DNA of 64,000 nt from Actinokineospora alba (GTDB taxonomy: Bacteria; Actinomycetota; Actinomycetes; Mycobacteriales; Pseudonocardiaceae). The position numbers and the translations under genes were made by a program. Location of the stretch: positions 5,890,001 through 5,954,000 of the forward strand of contig NZ_SNXU01000001.1 of NCBI RefSeq assembly GCF_004362515.1. The letters run 5' to 3'. Each line of letters starts with the position of its first letter. Within the stretch, counting starts at the first letter, position 1. The notes under the pieces were generated by a model. It was not told the DNA's origin. It saw only the letters and a program-made list of their open reading frames with translations, and did no database searches. Below are positions 42,114 to 51,361 of the stretch, in pieces.

Positions 42114-42133
42114 ACCCGAACGCAAATCCCGAG

Positions 42134-42907
42134 TCAGGCCTTCTTGCCGCGGACCAGGCCCTTGAGCTGGTTGCCGCGCCGCCGCAGCCCCCACTTGGTG
42201 ACCCGCAGCAGCGCCTCCCGGACGATGTTGCCGCTCATCTTCGACTCGCCGCGGACGCGGTCGACGAAGGTGATCGGGACCTCGACCACCGTGAACCCGG
42301 CCTCCACCGTCCGCCACGCCAGGTCGATCTGGAAGCAGTACCCGGCCGACGCCACGTTGTGCAGCTTCAGCTTCTCCAACACGACCCGCCGGTAGGCGCG
42401 GAAGCCACCCGTGATGTCGTGGATCTTCGCGCCGAGGGCCAGCCGGGAGTACAGGTTCGCGCCGCGGGAGAGGATTTCGCGGCGGACGGGCCAGTTGACG
42501 ACCTTCCCACCGGTCACCCAGCGGGAGCCGAGCACCAGGTCGGCGTCCTTGAGCGCGTCGAGCAGGCGCGGGAGGTCCTCCGGGGCGTGCGACCCGTCGG
42601 CGTCCATCTCCACGATGACGGCGTAGTCGCGTTCCAGCGCCCACCCGAAGCCCGCGACGTAGGCGGCGCCGAGGCCCGCCTTCTCCGTGCGGTGCAGCAC
42701 GTTGACCCGCTCGTCCGCGGCCGCCATGGCGTCGGCGAGGTCGCCGGTGCCGTCGGGGCTGCCGTCGTCGACGACCAGGACGTGCGTCGTGGGCAAAACG
42801 GCGTGCAGCCGCTCGATGATCGGCCCGAGGTTGTCCCGCTCGTTGTACGTCGGGATCACCACCAGGACCGGCTCGAGCTGCGAAGGGCCGTTCGGCTGGT
42901 CCGTCAT
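42134..42907 (-). CDS. ppm1: Polyprenol monophosphomannose synthase
   Basis: 257 residues from the ATG at 42907. GT2 family with VVIPTYNERDNL, DDGSPDGT, the DxD-type EMDADGSHAPEDLPRL and IHDITGGFRAYRR. Moves mannose from GDP-mannose to polyprenol phosphate, the donor for lipoglycans and protein O-mannosylation. It corresponds to domain 2 of mycobacterial Ppm1; domain 1 (Lnt) is the separate gene just upstream, as in many actinomycetes. Confidence 0.93.
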   Translation of the reverse strand: MTDQPNGPSQLEPVLVVIPTYNERDNLGPIIERLHAVLPTTHVLVVDDGSPDGTGDLADAMAAADERVNVLHRTEKAGLGAAYVAGFGWALERDYAVIVEMDADGSHAPEDLPRLLDALKDADLVLGSRWVTGGKVVNWPVRREILSRGANLYSRLALGAKIHDITGGFRAYRRVVLEKLKLHNVASAGYCFQIDLAWRTVEAGFTVVEVPITFVDRVRGESKMSGNIVREALLRVTKWGLRRRGNQLKGLVRGKKA

Positions 42908-42952
42908 CCGTGTTCCTCCTCGCCGGCGCGTGCGCGCACCGGGCAAATATGA

Positions 42953-44518
42953 CTATCCGTGGGTGTCCGCCGTGGCCGGCATGTCCCCGGCGGACCGTGA
43001 GCGCCTGCCGCGCACCAGTGCGATCACCAGCGCGGCGAGGCCCGCGAACACCATGGTCCACTCGGGCCACACACCCAGTCGGTCCGCCATCGTAGTCGCT
43101 GATCGTAACGGCACGCGCTCGACCAGCGCCGCAGGCGTGAACAGGCCCGTGCGCTGCGTCACGGTGCCGTCCGGCAGGATGATCGCGCTGACCCCGCTGG
43201 TGGCCGCGACGACGACCGTGCGGCCGTGTTCCACCGCGCGGATCCGGTCCATCGCCAGCTGCTGGTAGGTCATCTCGGTGTGGCCGAAGGTGGCGTTGTT
43301 GGTGGGCACGGCCAGCAGGTTCGACCCGTTGAGGACCGACTCGCGGACCACGCCGTCGAAGGCGACCTCATAACAGGTGACCAGGGCGACCCGGGCCTTG
43401 CCCATCTCGAACACCGTCGCCTCGTCGCCGGGGACGAAGGTGCCCGCGCGGTCGACGGTCGCGCTGAACAACCGGAAGAAGTCGCGCATCGGCATCGTCT
43501 CGCCGAAGGGCTGCAGCTGGCGCTTGACGTACTCGTCGACCGGGCCGACGCCGGGCTCCCAGAGGATCACCGAGTTGCGCGGCCCGTCCGGGCGCACGAC
43601 GACCGCGCCGAACGCGACGGGCGCGTCGATGGCCTTGACCGCGCGGGCGATGGCCTCGGCGGCGTCGCGGTTGCGGAAGGGGTCGATGTCGGAGGCGTTC
43701 TCCGGCCAGATGACCAAGTCGAGTTTCGTGTCGCCGAGTTCGGCGGCGAGCTGCTCGGTGCGCTTGACGTGGTTGTCGAGCACGGCGCGGCGCTGGGCGT
43801 TGAAGTCGAGCCCGGCACGCGGCACGTTGCCCTGGATGGCGGCCACGGTGACCTCGCCCGCGTCGGCGTCGGTGCCCACGGCGGGGATGGCGGCCACGCC
43901 CGCGGCCAGCGGCAGCACCGCCGCGAGCACGGGGATCACCAGTGCCCTGGGTGCGCGCGTGATGAGGACGCGGCGGACGAGTTCGCCGAGTCCGAACCCG
44001 GTGAGGGTGACGGCGAAGGCGATCAGCGGCGTGCCGCCCAGCGCGGCCAGCGGCAGGTAGAGACCCTCGGGCTGGCCGAAGGCGAGCTTGCCCCACGGGA
44101 ACCCGCCGAACGGCACGTAGGCGCGCAGCGTCTCCCCCGCGACCCACAGCAGCGCGGCCCACAGGTACCAGCCGCGCAGCCTGGTCACCACGGCGATCGC
44201 GGCGCACGGCGCCCCGACGAGGGCGGCTTCGAGCGCGCTCAGCGGCAGCCAGGCGATGGGGCCGACGAACACCCCGGTCCACGCGAGCAGCGGAACCATG
44301 AAGCCGAGTCCGAACAGCGTGCCGTAGCCGAACCCGGCGCGGGCGCGGCGGTCGTGCAGCAGCAGCGCGAGCACGGCGAACCCGACCGGCGCGAGCCACC
44401 AGGTCGGCCGCGGCGGCACGCTGAGGAACACGAGCGCGCCCGCGGCCAGTGCGGCCAGGGAGCGCAGGGCGACGGTCAGGCGACCCCGGCGGGCTGGGGC
44501 TTCGGTGCGGGAGGCCAC
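42953..44518 (-). CDS. lnt: Apolipoprotein N-acyltransferase
   Basis: 521 residues from GTG 44518, which has CAGGAG seven bases upstream; GTG 44551 is an alternative. Six to seven N-terminal membrane helices are followed by the periplasmic CN-hydrolase domain: WPENAS, VDEYVKRQLQPFGE (catalytic Lys region) and VALVTCYEVAFD (nucleophilic Cys). Adds the third acyl chain to lipoproteins. Operon with ppm1, 45 bases apart. The Asp/Arg/Ser-rich C-terminus is a short cytoplasmic tail. Confidence 0.92.
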   Translation of the reverse strand: MASRTEAPARRGRLTVALRSLAALAAGALVFLSVPPRPTWWLAPVGFAVLALLLHDRRARAGFGYGTLFGLGFMVPLLAWTGVFVGPIAWLPLSALEAALVGAPCAAIAVVTRLRGWYLWAALLWVAGETLRAYVPFGGFPWGKLAFGQPEGLYLPLAALGGTPLIAFAVTLTGFGLGELVRRVLITRAPRALVIPVLAAVLPLAAGVAAIPAVGTDADAGEVTVAAIQGNVPRAGLDFNAQRRAVLDNHVKRTEQLAAELGDTKLDLVIWPENASDIDPFRNRDAAEAIARAVKAIDAPVAFGAVVVRPDGPRNSVILWEPGVGPVDEYVKRQLQPFGETMPMRDFFRLFSATVDRAGTFVPGDEATVFEMGKARVALVTCYEVAFDGVVRESVLNGSNLLAVPTNNATFGHTEMTYQQLAMDRIRAVEHGRTVVVAATSGVSAIILPDGTVTQRTGLFTPAALVERVPLRSATTMADRLGVWPEWTMVFAGLAALVIALVRGRRSRSAGDMPATADTHG

Positions 44519-44723
44519 ATCTGGCTCCTGGGGCACGGCGGGGGCGACCACGCGCTCAGCGTACGGGGGTGGGCCGCTCACTCTCCGGCACTCCCCCGCG
44601 GGTGTTGCCTCAAGGTCGGGTTGACGGTGTGGATCACGAACCCTAACCCTCAAGTCGACAGTGAGAGTTTGCATCATTTTCGCAGGTCAGCGTATTTGCG
44701 TTGGGGTTGTCAGCGCCGGGAAT

Positions 44724-44737
44724 TAGGGTTCGCCCCG
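44724..44737 (+). promoter_or_regulatory. Leaderless -10 box before the cyclase-like gene
   Basis: TAGGGT at 44724-44729, seven bases before GTG 44737, with no ribosome binding site. A second TAGGGT faces the other way at 44645-44640 and may serve lnt. Confidence 0.45.
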
Positions 44738-45642
44738 TGACCGATGAGACTGAGCAGTGGCGCGTCGAGTTCGACGCCGAGGTGGCGTTCCGCAACGGCG
44801 GCTCGCTGAGCGTCGAGGGTTTCCGCCTCGACTCCCCCACACCGGACCTGGACGACGCGGCGACCGGTGAGCTGCTCGTGCGGCACCTGGGTCTGCTGAT
44901 GGTGGGCGAGGTCCGGGTGTCGAACCGCCGGATGATCGCCGAGGCGCACAAGGGCTCCCGCGGCGTGGAGACCGCCCGCACCGCGACCTCGCGGCTGGTC
45001 GAGCTGAGCCACCCGGTGGAGCACGGCATGGAGACCCTGCCCGGCGTCCCCGGACCGGTACTGGGCGACTACCTGACCCGTGAGCAGTCGCGCTCGGTCT
45101 ACGGCCCGGAGACGGAGTTCCACATCGGCACCATCTCGATGGTCGCCAACACCGGCACCTACGTCGACTCCCCCGCCCACCGCTTCGACGGCGAGCCCGA
45201 CCTCGCCCGGCTGCCCCTGGAGCGGGTCGCCGACCTCGACGGCATCGTCGTGCGGGTCGCGGGCGACGGGCAGCGCGCGGTGGACAAGGCCGCGCTGCTC
45301 CCGTTCGACGTGGCGGGGCGGGCCGTGCTCATCCACACCGGCTGGGACCGCAACTGGCGCACCCCGGCGTACTTCGACGGTCACCCGTACCTGACCGCCG
45401 ACGCCGCCGACTGGCTGGTCGAGCAGGGCGCGGCGCTGGTCGGCATCGACAGCCTCAACATCGACAGCACCGACGACCCGCTGCGTCCCGCGCACACCCG
45501 CCTGCTCCGAGCGGGCATCCCGATCGCCGAACACCTGCGTGGCCTGGAGCAGCTGCCGCCGTCGGGCTTCCGCTTCCACGCCGCTCCGGTCCCCGTGATC
45601 GGCCTAGGCACCTTCCCGGTGCGCGCGTACGCGGTGATCTAA
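44737..45642 (+). CDS. Cyclase-like (kynurenine formamidase family) protein with N-terminal extra domain
   Basis: 301 residues from GTG 44737. Residues about 5-75 (WRVEFDAEVAFRNGGSLSVEGFRLD to MVGEVRVSNRRMIAEAHKG) form a domain that I recall as a separate small protein in other actinobacteria; here it is fused to the cyclase/metal-hydrolase domain (about 85-300, LVELSHPVEHGMETLPGVPGP). The metal site motif HxxTHxDxPxH reads NTGTYVDSPAHRF, so the two His ligands are Asn and Tyr, while Asp and the last His remain. Activity may differ from kynurenine formamidase. Convergent with the next gene, overlapping by four bases. Confidence 0.78.
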   Translation: MTDETEQWRVEFDAEVAFRNGGSLSVEGFRLDSPTPDLDDAATGELLVRHLGLLMVGEVRVSNRRMIAEAHKGSRGVETARTATSRLVELSHPVEHGMETLPGVPGPVLGDYLTREQSRSVYGPETEFHIGTISMVANTGTYVDSPAHRFDGEPDLARLPLERVADLDGIVVRVAGDGQRAVDKAALLPFDVAGRAVLIHTGWDRNWRTPAYFDGHPYLTADAADWLVEQGAALVGIDSLNIDSTDDPLRPAHTRLLRAGIPIAEHLRGLEQLPPSGFRFHAAPVPVIGLGTFPVRAYAVI

Positions 45643-47735
45643 CCCAACGAGTCCTGGTCCACCAGCAGGCGTTTGACGACCTTGCCGGTGGCGTTTCGCG
45701 GGACACGGCGGACGAAGAAGACGTCCCTGGGGACCGAGAACCGCTCCAGGTGGTCGCGGACGTAGTGCCGCAGGTCGACGGCCTCAAGGTGCGCACCTGG
45801 ACGGAGCACCACGTAGGCGGCGAAGCGGTGCCCGTAGTCCTGGTCGGGGACGACGACCACGGCGGCGTCCTCGACCTCGGGCAGCCGGGTCAGCAGCTCC
45901 TCCACCGGCTGGGGGAACACGTTCTCGCCACCGGAGACGATCATGTCGTCCTCGCGCCCGCAGACGAACAGCCTGCCGTCGGCGTCGAGGTAGCCGCGGT
46001 CGCCGGTGACCATCAGGTCGTCGTGCATCCGGTTGCGGGTGCCGTTGGTGTACCCCTCGAACAGCAGCTCGTTGCCGACGCAGATGCTGCCGATGCTGCC
46101 CGGTGGCAGCGGCACGCCGTCGGCGTCGAGGATGCCGACCCTGGTCCCGGCCGGACAGCGGCCCGCGGTGGTGGGTGCGGCTCGCAGGTCGGCCGGGTCG
46201 GCGATGCTGGCCCAGGAGACCTCGGTGGAGCCGTAGAGGTTGTAGAGGATGTCGCCGAAGGCGTCCATGAACGCGCCGGGGAACGATTCGGGCAGCGGTG
46301 AGCCGCTGCTCGCCACCACGCGCAGCGACGACGTGTCGTAGCGGTCGCGGACGTGGGCGGGCAGGTCCATGATCCGCTGCAGCATGATCGGCACGGCGAA
46401 CATCGACGTGCACCGGTGCCGGGCGATGGCCGCGAGCGCGGCCTCCGGGTCGAAGCGGCGGTGCAGCACCAGGCTCGCCTGGATGGCGGTCCCGACCTGG
46501 ACCGCCGCCAGCCCCCAGGTGTGGAAGATCGGTGCCGCGACCAGCATCCGCTCGCGGTGCCGCAGCGGGATGCGCGACAGGATCGACGCCGCCGAGGACA
46601 GCCCCGGCGGGTTGGGTCTGCGGGCACCCCTGGGCGCCCCGGTCGTCCCCGAGGTGAGCACGATCAGCTTGCCCGCCTGCGAAGGGCGGTGGAACCGGGT
46701 GTCCGGGGAGCGCTGGATGAGGCCGTCGACGTCGACCGCGTCCGCGGCGCCGTCGGTGAAGCCGTCGGTGGAACCCCAGGTGGAGATCCACGGCAGGGAG
46801 ATCGGCAGGTTGTGGAACAGCGGGGCGAACTCGTCGTCGGCGAGCAGGGCGACGGGTCGGTGCGCGGCGATGGAGTAGGCGAGCTGGTCGGCGGACAGGC
46901 CGGTGTTGAGCAGCAGCACGTCGGCGCCGAGCTTGCCGCAGGCGATGGCGGACTCGACGATGCCCGCGTGGTTGCGGCACATCACCGCGACCCGGCGGCC
47001 GGACCGCACCCCGTACCCGGCCAGGCCGTGGGCCAGTTTCGTGGTGCGCCGGTCGATCTCGTCGAAGGTCAGCTCGCCGCGTTCGTCGATGATCGCGGAC
47101 GCGCCCGGGGCGCCGCCCGCCGCGGCGAGGTAGCCGCCGACGATGGTCGGCCCCCAGCGCAGCAGCGCCCGCAGCTGGCGAAAGGACCGGTCCGGGCGAC
47201 TGAGGGCGAACACCCCGGCGCGGATGAGGATGCGGGCGACCGTGGGCAGGGACTGGCCGCGGGCGGCCTGGTCGATGCGCGACGGCGAGCTGGTGACGGC
47301 CCGCCCGGCGAGGTGGTGGTCCACCATCGCCAGCGCGCGGCGCACCCGCCTGCGCACCCACATGCCGGTGACGACGGTGCCGGTGGTGAGCCCATCGGGT
47401 AGCGACAGGGTCACCCGGACCAGGGTGCGGCCGTGGTCGGCCGCTTCGAGTCGGATCGCCAGGTGCCCGCCCGCCCAGTGCGGGCTGACCAGCACGAGGT
47501 GTTCGGGGGGTCGGCGGACCAGGATCTCGACCTCGTCGGGGACCGGCTTGGCACCGTCGACGCTGAACATGACCTGGTACCGGGCGCGGCGACCGCCGTT
47601 GGCGGTGCCGACGCGGTCGGCGGCGGCGACCACGTCCGCGAATCGCGGATACAGCGCGGGCTCGCTGATGATGCCCCAGACCTGGTCCGGTGAATGGTCA
47701 AGCGTGTGCTCGATTTCGATGAGCTCGGTCGACAA
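45639..47735 (-). CDS. SRPBCC domain fused to acyl-CoA synthetase, copy A
   Basis: 698 residues. Residues 1-150 are an SRPBCC/polyketide-cyclase-type domain (EHTLDHSPDQVWGIISEPALYPRFADVVAAADRV). Residues about 185-698 are an AMP-forming ligase with P-loop VLTSGTTGAPRGARR, YGSTEVSW, VTGDRGYLDADGRLFVCGREDDMIVSGGENVFPQPVEELL and the catalytic Lys in RNATGKVVKR. The fusion would bring a ligand-binding domain to acyl activation; substrate unknown. It is a paralogue of the gene at 47990 with the same fusion. Confidence 0.88.
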   Translation of the reverse strand: MSTELIEIEHTLDHSPDQVWGIISEPALYPRFADVVAAADRVGTANGGRRARYQVMFSVDGAKPVPDEVEILVRRPPEHLVLVSPHWAGGHLAIRLEAADHGRTLVRVTLSLPDGLTTGTVVTGMWVRRRVRRALAMVDHHLAGRAVTSSPSRIDQAARGQSLPTVARILIRAGVFALSRPDRSFRQLRALLRWGPTIVGGYLAAAGGAPGASAIIDERGELTFDEIDRRTTKLAHGLAGYGVRSGRRVAVMCRNHAGIVESAIACGKLGADVLLLNTGLSADQLAYSIAAHRPVALLADDEFAPLFHNLPISLPWISTWGSTDGFTDGAADAVDVDGLIQRSPDTRFHRPSQAGKLIVLTSGTTGAPRGARRPNPPGLSSAASILSRIPLRHRERMLVAAPIFHTWGLAAVQVGTAIQASLVLHRRFDPEAALAAIARHRCTSMFAVPIMLQRIMDLPAHVRDRYDTSSLRVVASSGSPLPESFPGAFMDAFGDILYNLYGSTEVSWASIADPADLRAAPTTAGRCPAGTRVGILDADGVPLPPGSIGSICVGNELLFEGYTNGTRNRMHDDLMVTGDRGYLDADGRLFVCGREDDMIVSGGENVFPQPVEELLTRLPEVEDAAVVVVPDQDYGHRFAAYVVLRPGAHLEAVDLRHYVRDHLERFSVPRDVFFVRRVPRNATGKVVKRLLVDQDSLG

Positions 47736-47794
47736 TGACCCTCCGTCATGCGCCTGCGCGATTCCTCGCTGCTACCACCTGCGTGTTTCCGGTA

Positions 47795-47846
47795 GTTATC
47801 AGCGGAGCGTCACCCGACACAAGCAGCGACTCGGCCATTCGGCCCA
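47795..47846 (-). promoter_or_regulatory. Promoter/operator block of copy A, shared with copy B
   Basis: On the minus strand TGGGCCGAATGG-N9-TGCTTG-N15-CGCTGATAAC, identical in spacing to the block before copy B (50179-50128). TTGTGT and GATAAC, 16 bases apart, may be the -35 and -10; TGGGCCGAATGG would then lie upstream as a regulator site. The block ends 60 bases before the start codon. The rest of 47736-47989 shows no gene. Confidence 0.65.
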
Positions 47847-47989
47847 GTACTGATCACCGCCACCCTATTGGCGTAACCAGCGGTCCGAATGGCCGCTCGG
47901 GAGTTGTCACGCGCGACACAAACCGGCGGCGCGCGGTTGTCAGTTTCGCCGCCTACGGTGCGTGATTATCGCAGGCGGCGGCCCGGGCC

Positions 47990-50065
47990 TCAGGCGGTCA
48001 GGTCCTGATCGACGAGGAGCCGCTTGACAACCTTGCCGGTGGCGTTGCGGGGCACCCGCCGGACGAAGAACACGTCCCTGGGCACCGAGAACCGCTCCAG
48101 GTGGTCGTGCACGTAGTGCCGCACGTCGGTCGCGTCGAGCCGGGCCCCCGGCCGCAGCGCCACATACGCGACGAACCGCTGGCCGAACTCCCGGTCGGGC
48201 ACCCCGACCACGGCCGCGTCGTCGACCTCGGCGAGCCCCATCAGCAGTTCCTCCACCGGCCGCGGGAAGACGTTCTCGCCGCCGGAGATGATCATGTCGT
48301 CGTCTCGGCCGCAGACGAACAGCCGGTCGTCCGCGTCGAGGTAGCCCCGGTCGCCGGTGACCATGAGGTCGGAGTGCATCTCGTTGCGGCTCCCGTTGGT
48401 GTAGCCCTCGAACAGCATCTCGTTGCCCACGCAGATGCTCCCGACGGCGCCGGGCGGCAGCGGCTTGCCGGACGGGTCGAGGATGCCCACGCGGGTGCCG
48501 ACGGGGCACCGGCCCGCGGTGGTGGGGGCGGCGCGCAGGTCGGCCGGGTCGGCGATGCTCGCCCAGGAGACCTCGGTGGAGCCGTAGAAGTTGTAGAGGA
48601 TGTCGCCGAAGGTGTCCATGAACTGGGTGACGAACGAGCCAGACATGGCCGAGCCGCTGCTGGCGACCACGCGCAGCGAGGACGTGTCGTAGCGGGCCCG
48701 GACGCGGGCGGGCAGGTCGAGGATGCGCTGCAGCATGATCGGCACGGCGAACATCGACGTGCAGCCCAGTTCGGCGATGGCACGCAGCGCGGACTCGGGG
48801 TCGAACCGGCGCTGCAGCACGAGCGTGGCCTGCAGCGGCATGCCCAGCTGCACCGCGGCCAGGCCCCAGGTGTGGAACAGCGGCGCCGGGATCAGCATCT
48901 TCTCGTGGAAGCGCAGCGGGATGCGCGAGTACACCGACGCGGCGGCGCTGAGCCCGGGCGGGTTGCGGCGGCGCGCGCCCTTGGGGACACCCGTGGTGCC
49001 CGACGTCATGACGATGATCTTGCTGGGTGTCGCGGGCGGGCGCGGCGGGGTCGACGCAGCGTCCTGGGTGATGGTGTCGGTGCTGACCTGCCCGGGCGCC
49101 GCGCTCCAGGTGGAGATCCACGGCAGCGAGGCGGGCAGGTTGTGGAACAGCGGGCCGAACTCGTCGTCGGCGAGCAGCGCGATCGGGCGGTGCACGTCGA
49201 CGAGGTCGGCGATCTGGTCGGCGGAAAGCCCGGTGTTGACCATGAGCACGTCGGCGCCCAGCTTGCCGCAGGCGATGACCGCCTCGACGATCCCCGCGTG
49301 GTTGCGGCACATCAGCGCGACCCGGCGCCCGGGCCGGACCCCGTACTCGGCCAGGCCGTTGGCCAGCCGGGTGGTGCGCCGGTCGATCTCGTCGAAGCTC
49401 AGCTCGCCGCGCTCGTCGATGATCGCCGGGTGGTCGGGATTGGCCGCGGCGGCGGCCCGGTAGCCCCCGGCGAAGGTGGGGCCCCAGCGGGCCAGCGCGT
49501 TGAGCTGGCGGACCAGCCGGTCCGGCCTTCCAGGGGTGAACACCCCGGCGCGCGCCAGCGTGAGGGCGACGTTGAGCGCGGACTGGCTGCGGGAGGACTG
49601 GTCGATCCGCGTCGGCGAGCTGGTGACGGCCCGCCCCGCGAGGTGGTGGTCGATCACCGACAGGGCCTTGCGGACCCGTCTGCGCACCCAGGAGTTCGTC
49701 AGCACGGTCCCGGCGGTGATGCCCTCGGGGAGCGAGAGCATCACCTGCACGAGCGTGCGGCCGCGGGAGGCCGGTTCGAGACGGACAGTGAGGTGCCCGC
49801 CTTCCCAGCGCGGGCTGACGAGCACCAGGTGCTCGTGTGGGCGGTGGACGAGGATCTCCACCTCGTCGAGGACCGGCTTGGCCGAGCCCACGCTGAACCG
49901 CACCCGGAACTTCGCCCCGCGGCCCGGCGGGGTGGCGCCGAAGCGCTCGACCGCCGCGACCTCACGGGCGAAGCGCGGGTACAGCTCCAGATCACTCAGG
50001 ACATCCCAGACTTGCTCGGGCGAATGATCGAGAGTCAGGTCCACCTCGACGAGCTCGGTCGGCAT
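47990..50065 (-). CDS. SRPBCC domain fused to acyl-CoA synthetase, copy B
   Basis: 691 residues. Same layout as copy A: SRPBCC domain (DLTLDHSPEQVWDVLSDLELYPRFAREVAAVERF) then ligase with VMTSGTTGVPKGARR, YGSTEVSW, GRDDDMIISGGENVFPRPVEELL and the Lys in RNATGKVVKR. By eye the two are well over half identical. Adjacent tandem paralogues, each with its own promoter of the same type, point to duplication of the whole unit. All catalytic motifs are kept in both. Confidence 0.88.
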   Translation of the reverse strand: MPTELVEVDLTLDHSPEQVWDVLSDLELYPRFAREVAAVERFGATPPGRGAKFRVRFSVGSAKPVLDEVEILVHRPHEHLVLVSPRWEGGHLTVRLEPASRGRTLVQVMLSLPEGITAGTVLTNSWVRRRVRKALSVIDHHLAGRAVTSSPTRIDQSSRSQSALNVALTLARAGVFTPGRPDRLVRQLNALARWGPTFAGGYRAAAAANPDHPAIIDERGELSFDEIDRRTTRLANGLAEYGVRPGRRVALMCRNHAGIVEAVIACGKLGADVLMVNTGLSADQIADLVDVHRPIALLADDEFGPLFHNLPASLPWISTWSAAPGQVSTDTITQDAASTPPRPPATPSKIIVMTSGTTGVPKGARRRNPPGLSAAASVYSRIPLRFHEKMLIPAPLFHTWGLAAVQLGMPLQATLVLQRRFDPESALRAIAELGCTSMFAVPIMLQRILDLPARVRARYDTSSLRVVASSGSAMSGSFVTQFMDTFGDILYNFYGSTEVSWASIADPADLRAAPTTAGRCPVGTRVGILDPSGKPLPPGAVGSICVGNEMLFEGYTNGSRNEMHSDLMVTGDRGYLDADDRLFVCGRDDDMIISGGENVFPRPVEELLMGLAEVDDAAVVGVPDREFGQRFVAYVALRPGARLDATDVRHYVHDHLERFSVPRDVFFVRRVPRNATGKVVKRLLVDQDLTA

Positions 50066-50127
50066 GGTCCTCCGTCATCACCCGACCTGAGCGACCCAGG
50101 CCACAACTGACAAGTGTGGGACCGGTT

Positions 50128-50179
50128 GTTATCAGCGAACGACTATTCGGCGCAAGCAACCGTTCATCCATTCGGCCCA
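50128..50179 (-). promoter_or_regulatory. Promoter/operator block of copy B, shared with copy A
   Basis: TGGGCCGAATGG (50179-50168), 30 bases, then CGCTGATAAC (50137-50128), with TGCTTG at the same inner position as in copy A. It ends 63 bases before the copy B start. It overlaps the 3' side of the kal gene by no more than the spacer, so copy B is likely transcribed separately from the lysine operon. Confidence 0.65.
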
Positions 50180-50195
50180 AACACGTCAGTTTCTG

Positions 50196-50582
50196 TCACT
50201 GTCCGGGCACGACCACGGTGCCTTTCGCGCGCGTCGCCACAATCGGCGGATCGAGGACCTCGGCGGCCGAGTCGCCCCGCTCCGGCGCCGCCCGGCACAC
50301 CACGCGGACCTCGAAGTCGAGGTCACGGGACCGGGTGCCGATCCGGGTGAGCGTCGCGGTCGCCTCGACGACGTCGCCCGCGCGGATCGGCGCGAGGAAC
50401 TCGACCGCGTTGTAGCCCGCGAAGAGACCTTCGTCACCATCGGTGCGGATGCACATCTCGGTGGCCACGTCGCCGAAGAGCCCGAGGCCGTACGCGCCGT
50501 CGACGAGGCTGCCGCCGTAGTGGGCGTGCGAGTGCGGCACGTAGTTCCGGTGGGTGACGGTGAAGCCGACCTCGCGGGTCAT
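50196..50582 (-). CDS. kal: 3-aminobutyryl-CoA ammonia-lyase (hotdog fold)
   Basis: 128 residues, a single hotdog domain (YVPHSHAHYGGSLVDGAYGLGLFGDVATEMCIRTDGDEGLFAGYNAVEFLAPIRAGDVVEATATL). Length and HSHAHYGG match Kal, which removes ammonia from L-3-aminobutyryl-CoA to give crotonyl-CoA in lysine degradation. Last gene of the kdd-amidohydrolase-kamD-kamE-kal unit, overlapping kamE by four bases. Confidence 0.85.
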   Translation of the reverse strand: MTREVGFTVTHRNYVPHSHAHYGGSLVDGAYGLGLFGDVATEMCIRTDGDEGLFAGYNAVEFLAPIRAGDVVEATATLTRIGTRSRDLDFEVRVVCRAAPERGDSAAEVLDPPIVATRAKGTVVVPGQ

Positions 50583-51361
50583 GCGTGGTGTTCCTTTCGC
50601 TCGGAGATGGCGTGCACCAGGTAGCTGGCGACCTCGCCGGGGGTGGTGCCGCGGCCGAAGACGCGGTCGACGCCGAGTTCGGCGGCCATCAGCGGGTCGA
50701 AGCGGGGTCCGCCCGCGATGAGCAGCGGGCAGCGCTCCCCCATCGCCTCGCGGAACGCCGCCGACATCTCCTGGGTGTTGAGGATGTGCGCGTCACGCTG
50801 GGTGACGACCTGGGAGATCAGGACGGCGTCGGCCTTGTCGGCGCGGGCGGCCTTGACCAGTTCGGGGATGGACACCTGGGCGCCGAGGTTCACCACGCGC
50901 AGCTCGCGGTAGTACTCCAGGCCCTTCTCGCCGGCAAAGCCCTTGATGTTGAGGATCGCGTCGATGCCGACGGTGTGCGCGTCGGTGCCGATGCAGGCGC
51001 CGACGACGACCATCTTGCGTCGGAGGGTCTTCTTGATCGCCGAGTTGACGTCGCTGGGCGGGAGCAGTGGGTACTCGCGTTCGACGACCTTGACCGCGTC
51101 GAGGTCGACGATGTGCTGCACGGAGCCGTAGACGACGAAGAAGGTGAAGTCCTCGCCGATGGGGTGGCTGTGCACCACCATCGCCGGGTCCATGCCCATC
51201 TTGTTGGCCAGCTGCTGGGCGGCGCCGTCGGCGCGGGGGCCGAACGGGATGGGCAGGGTGAACGACATCTGCGCCATGCCGTCGCCGGTCGTGTCGCCGT
51301 AGGGGCGCACGTACCGCTTGGTCTTAGGTGTCGCGACCTTGGGATCTTCCGTCGTGGTCAC
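50579..51361 (-). CDS. kamE: Lysine 5,6-aminomutase beta subunit
   Basis: 260 residues from GTG 51361, overlapping kamD by four bases. The B12-binding motif DxHxxG is DAHTVG (127-132), and Lys140 in LNIKGFAGEKG is at the position of the PLP-binding Lys of the Clostridium enzyme. The C-terminal Rossmann part (LIAGGPRFDPLMAAELGVDRVFGRGT) completes the B12 fold. With KamD it moves the terminal amino group of beta-lysine (or lysine) using adenosylcobalamin and PLP. Confidence 0.93.
   Translation of the reverse strand: MTTTEDPKVATPKTKRYVRPYGDTTGDGMAQMSFTLPIPFGPRADGAAQQLANKMGMDPAMVVHSHPIGEDFTFFVVYGSVQHIVDLDAVKVVEREYPLLPPSDVNSAIKKTLRRKMVVVGACIGTDAHTVGIDAILNIKGFAGEKGLEYYRELRVVNLGAQVSIPELVKAARADKADAVLISQVVTQRDAHILNTQEMSAAFREAMGERCPLLIAGGPRFDPLMAAELGVDRVFGRGTTPGEVASYLVHAISERKEHHA

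Noticed and set aside
44640..44652. Telomere-like CCCTAACCCT sequence
   Set aside because: Only about two units, in the middle of a divergent promoter region; it reads as a TAGGGT -10 box on the minus strand.
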